Source: a virus. From it: a stretch of 60,656 bases of DNA. Within the stretch, counting starts at the first letter, position 1. Every line of letters starts with the position of its first letter. Shown piece after piece: positions 58,827 through 60,656 of the stretch. Made by a program: the position numbers and the translations under genes. The notes beneath the pieces were generated by a model that made no database searches, was not told where the DNA came from, and saw only the letters and a program-made list of their open reading frames with translations. The stretch covers positions 1 through 60,656 of the IMG/VR virus record IMGVR_UViG_3300049002_000003; one strand, given 5' to 3'.

Positions 58827-58865
58827 ACGGGGCAGTAGCTCGCTCGCGCGATACTACTGCCCCGT
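58827..58865 (-). terminator. hairpin after zinc-ribbon protein gene
   Basis: A 12-bp perfect stem (ACGGGGCAGTAG with CTACTGCCCCGT) has a 15-nt loop, in the gap between stop 58877 and start 58798. It is likely a terminator or attenuator. Confidence 0.65.
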
Positions 58866-58876
58866 TCGGGCTGCGA

Positions 58877-59701
58877 CTACTCGCTGATAATGCCCTCTGC
58901 GAGCATGGCTTCCGCTTCCTTCTGGCTCGCGTACCAGTAGCCGTGGTTATGGGCGCAGGTCTCGCCGTAGCCGGATGCGCGGCTCCGGAGCAGCGACAGC
59001 GGAGAGGAGCAGTAGCCGCAGATCTTGAACTTCCGGCCGAACAGCCGCGCGGCCTCTTCGGGCGCCTTGGCGAGAGCCGACAGGATGTCGCGCTGAGTCG
59101 AGCGGCCCAACTTGACCTCGTTGAAGCTGCCGGGCGCGCCGATCAGACCGTTGACGAAGACGTAGCCGGCCCAACGGCCCTTGGCAGGTCGATCGACCTT
59201 GTAGAATCGCACAATGCCGTCATCTCCGGCGAGCGCGTACTTGCCTTCGGGAACCTCCTGCGCCTTCGGCTCGCTCGCCGCAGCAGGCTTCGGCTTCCGC
59301 GTGCATGCGCCGGACTGGAGGAAGTCGATCAGCGCGCTGGCGTCGCGCTTCGAGACGAACTTGCGCGCGTCCGCGAGATCCGGGTTGCGAGAGATGTCAG
59401 CGGCTGTCGGGTTGCCCGCGATGTCGAACAGCCGTTCGCGTAGCTCCGGAATGGCGTCCATGACGCGCTCCGGCACGTCGCGTTCCGCGTACAGCACTCG
59501 CACGTAGTCTTCCTGATTGAACGTCGCCTGGTCGCCGGACAGCGTTCCGACGCGGTTGGACGGCATCTGTCGGTTGCCGCCCACGTAGCTCTGTGCCGGC
59601 CGGTAGGACTTGGTCTCTCCGCCGTAGCCGACTCCTGCGCAGCTGCGCGCTTCGGCCGTGGTGTTGTGATAACCCCTGCACTGTCCGTGGTAGACGCTCA
59701 T
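58877..59701 (-). CDS. hypothetical protein with C-terminal zinc ribbon (DUF6011-like)
   Basis: The protein has 274 residues from ATG 59701 behind AAGGAGCC. Near the end, ICGYCSSPLSLLRSRASGYG followed by ETCAHNHGY is the DUF6011 zinc-ribbon form (Cys-x2-Cys ... Ser-x-Gly-x-G-x-x-Cys). The middle (about 175-235: GIVRFYKVDRPAKGRWAGYV) is a small beta domain common in phages and linked in my memory to nucleic-acid proteins. The N-terminus is rich in Tyr and Gly. Confidence 0.75.
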   Translation of the reverse strand: MSVYHGQCRGYHNTTAEARSCAGVGYGGETKSYRPAQSYVGGNRQMPSNRVGTLSGDQATFNQEDYVRVLYAERDVPERVMDAIPELRERLFDIAGNPTAADISRNPDLADARKFVSKRDASALIDFLQSGACTRKPKPAAASEPKAQEVPEGKYALAGDDGIVRFYKVDRPAKGRWAGYVFVNGLIGAPGSFNEVKLGRSTQRDILSALAKAPEEAARLFGRKFKICGYCSSPLSLLRSRASGYGETCAHNHGYWYASQKEAEAMLAEGIISE

Positions 59702-59717
59702 CTGTGGCTCCTTCGGG

Positions 59718-60026
59718 CTAGGCGTTGACGAGAACGCGACTCGGCGCCCAGGTCGAGTCGTCGCTGCGGGCGATATTGCACGGGCGGCAGGACGGCTGTA
59801 CGTTCTCGCGCCGGTAGCTCCCGCCTGGGACAATCCGATCGGCTTCAATGTCCTCGAAGGCCAGTTCGGTCTGGCAGTGGACGCAAGGCACGGTCTCGCC
59901 GTTCCCGCCGAAGCCGGACAGCGGCGAGAGGAACCAAGCCTTGCGAGCGCGCCGCGCCGCTGCGCTGCCGCGCTTGTCGCCACCGTTCCGGCTACCGCGA
60001 CTCGCGTAGCTGTTCGGGTGGCTCAT
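59718..60026 (-). CDS. HNH endonuclease-like protein
   Basis: The protein has 102 residues from ATG 60026 behind AAGGAGCC. The core is CVHCQTELAFEDIEADRIVP, then NVQPSCRPCNIARS: two Cys-x2-Cys zinc knuckles with the Asn and final Asn of an HNH fold. The usual Asp-His before the Pro/Gly loop is Asp-Arg here (EADRIVPGG), so the general-base histidine is missing. It may be a variant nuclease or a DNA-binding relative. It is the first gene of the replication-side region. Confidence 0.72.
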   Translation of the reverse strand: MSHPNSYASRGSRNGGDKRGSAAARRARKAWFLSPLSGFGGNGETVPCVHCQTELAFEDIEADRIVPGGSYRRENVQPSCRPCNIARSDDSTWAPSRVLVNA

Positions 60027-60052
60027 CGTGGCTCCTTCGGCGGCAGTTCGTC

Positions 60053-60113
60053 GGGCGGTACGCCCTGAGCGTAGGGCTGTATTTGCAGTTGAAGTACCGC
60101 CGAACGGCCTAAC
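60053..60113 (-). promoter_or_regulatory. promoter/operator module, copy 3
   Basis: On the minus strand: GTTAGGCCGTTCGGCGG, 23 bases, TACGCTCAGGGCGTACCGCCC, then the leader of the HNH gene. It is the rightmost and probably the first early promoter, since no gene on this strand lies between it and the late terminator. Confidence 0.78.
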
Positions 60114-60129
60114 TTGCATTAGAGATGGC

Positions 60130-60165
60130 GGAGCCGGTACCTGCTCGCCAACAGGTACCGGCTCC
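60130..60165 (-). terminator. late-operon terminator hairpin
   Basis: A 14-bp perfect stem (GGAGCCGGTACCTG with complement) has an 8-nt loop, about 70 bases past the holin stop. No U-run follows. Its position at the end of the lysis genes and just before the early promoter fits a terminator. A 15-bp direct repeat (TACGCCGCGCGCCTA) lies between it and the holin. Confidence 0.75.
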
Positions 60166-60233
60166 TACGCCGCGCGCCTAGCTCTCGCCACAGAGGAAGA
60201 CGAAGCCGTCCGCGTACGCCGCGCGCCTAGAGG

Positions 60234-60497
60234 TTACGGGAGCGGCCGAGCCGTAGGCGATGCCTCCGTGGCCCTGTACTGGTGCCTCGCGCTGTAGCCG
60301 GCCGCGAAGGAAGCGAGTACTGGCAGCACGGGCGCCAGAAGCGCCGATGCCCAGTCGGGAAGATCCGCCACGAGGTTGCCGCCGGTCAGCCCTGCGACAG
60401 CGGCCACGAGAATGAGCCCCACGAGGTACTGCGCGATAGCTGCGACCTTCAGCTTGAGCTCGACCGGATAGTTGCCGGACGGGTTGGGATTCGTCAT
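60234..60497 (-). CDS. holin
   Basis: The protein has 87 residues with GAGAGGCAG before ATG. Two membrane helices (VAAIAQYLVGLILVAAVAGL and SALLAPVLPVLASFAAGYSA) are joined by a short turn containing DLPDW, and a charged C-terminus (RHQYRATEAS) follows. This is the classical small actinophage holin located directly after the endolysin. It forms holes in the host membrane to release the amidase at lysis. Confidence 0.87.
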   Translation of the reverse strand: MTNPNPSGNYPVELKLKVAAIAQYLVGLILVAAVAGLTGGNLVADLPDWASALLAPVLPVLASFAAGYSARHQYRATEASPTARPLP

Positions 60498-60506
60498 GTC
60501 TGCCTC

Positions 60507-60656
60507 TCAGGGTTTGTTGGGTTGATCGGGCGGAGTGGTGTTCGTGAGGATCTGCTTGACGGCCTTCTCCAGCGAGTCGAGCCGCTGTAGCACTCCGGGG
60601 TTCTTGGGGTCCGGGTTGCTCAGGTAGGCGTTCGTCCGCGTGTTCGACATGGCGCC
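60507..60656 (-). CDS. endolysin C-terminal part (same gene as 1-892)
   Basis: Bases 60530-60656 duplicate 1-127; 60507-60529 add the last seven residues and TGA. The tail reads LDSLEKAVKQILTNTTPPDQ and ends PNKP, a short helix with a flexible end and no binding domain. The holin ATG lies ten bases downstream of the stop. Confidence 0.92.
   Translation of the reverse strand, partial: GAMSNTRTNAYLSNPDPKNPGVLQRLDSLEKAVKQILTNTTPPDQPNKP
60530..60656. repeat. terminal direct repeat, right copy
   Basis: Identical to 1-127 over all 127 bases; the redundant end of a circular assembly. Confidence 0.95.

Overview
The window is one complete genome of a tailed, siphovirus-type phage of an actinobacterial host. 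Its first 127 bases (1-127) recur exactly as its last 127 (60530-60656), so the contig closes into a circle of 60,529 bp. The endolysin gene reads through the junction. The G+C content is high, roughly 60% by eye. Every gene I could support lies on the minus strand, usually with stop/start overlaps (ATGA, TAATG) and GGAG-type ribosome binding sites. A capsid-to-tail order ending in endolysin and holin, lipobox lipoproteins, ThyX, DUF4031, a primase-MCM-like fusion and a DnaE-type polymerase all fit phages of Actinobacteria. I found no integrase, excisionase, immunity repressor, tRNA, CRISPR array or LysB-type esterase. A lytic lifestyle and a host without a mycolate layer are therefore only weakly suggested.

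Late region, read leftward from about 25.4 kb to 1 and across the junction to 60.2 kb. It holds TerS, TerL, portal, three small membrane or coiled-coil genes, a MuF-like protein, scaffold, decoration protein and major capsid protein. A SAP-domain protein follows, then a cassette of presumed fibre or surface proteins. One of these has a signal peptide and a beta-helix; another has a LamG-like domain and eleven 20-residue repeats. Next come head-tail connectors, tail terminator, major tail protein, tail assembly chaperones joined by a probable +1 frameshift, tape measure, tail-tip proteins, amidase endolysin and holin, and then a hairpin terminator.

Replication and metabolism region, read leftward from about 60.0 kb to 26.5 kb. 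The right end carries HNH, zinc-ribbon, HhH and histone-tail-like proteins plus a secreted beta-propeller. The recombination genes are a SNF2 helicase, a Cas4/RecB-like nuclease, a Sak4-like ATPase and an acidic protein. Replication genes are a CHC2-TOPRIM primase fused to an MCM-like AAA+ helicase, DnaE-type DNA polymerase III alpha and a RuvC-like resolvase. The nucleotide genes are dCMP deaminase, ThyX, a HAD phosphatase, a MazG/Nmad1-like protein and a family-4-type uracil-DNA glycosylase that lacks all its Fe-S cysteines.

The most unusual signal is non-coding. Five leader regions, the largest about 350-420 bp upstream of the terminase genes, have a GG dinucleotide every 5 nt on the transcribed-sense strand (a degenerate GGNNN array). 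Each runs up to, or close to, a start codon. I know of no described phage element like it. Regulation also appears to use an 18-bp palindrome in front of two operons, three near-identical promoter/operator modules at the right end, and strong hairpins at operon ends, including one directly after the capsid gene.
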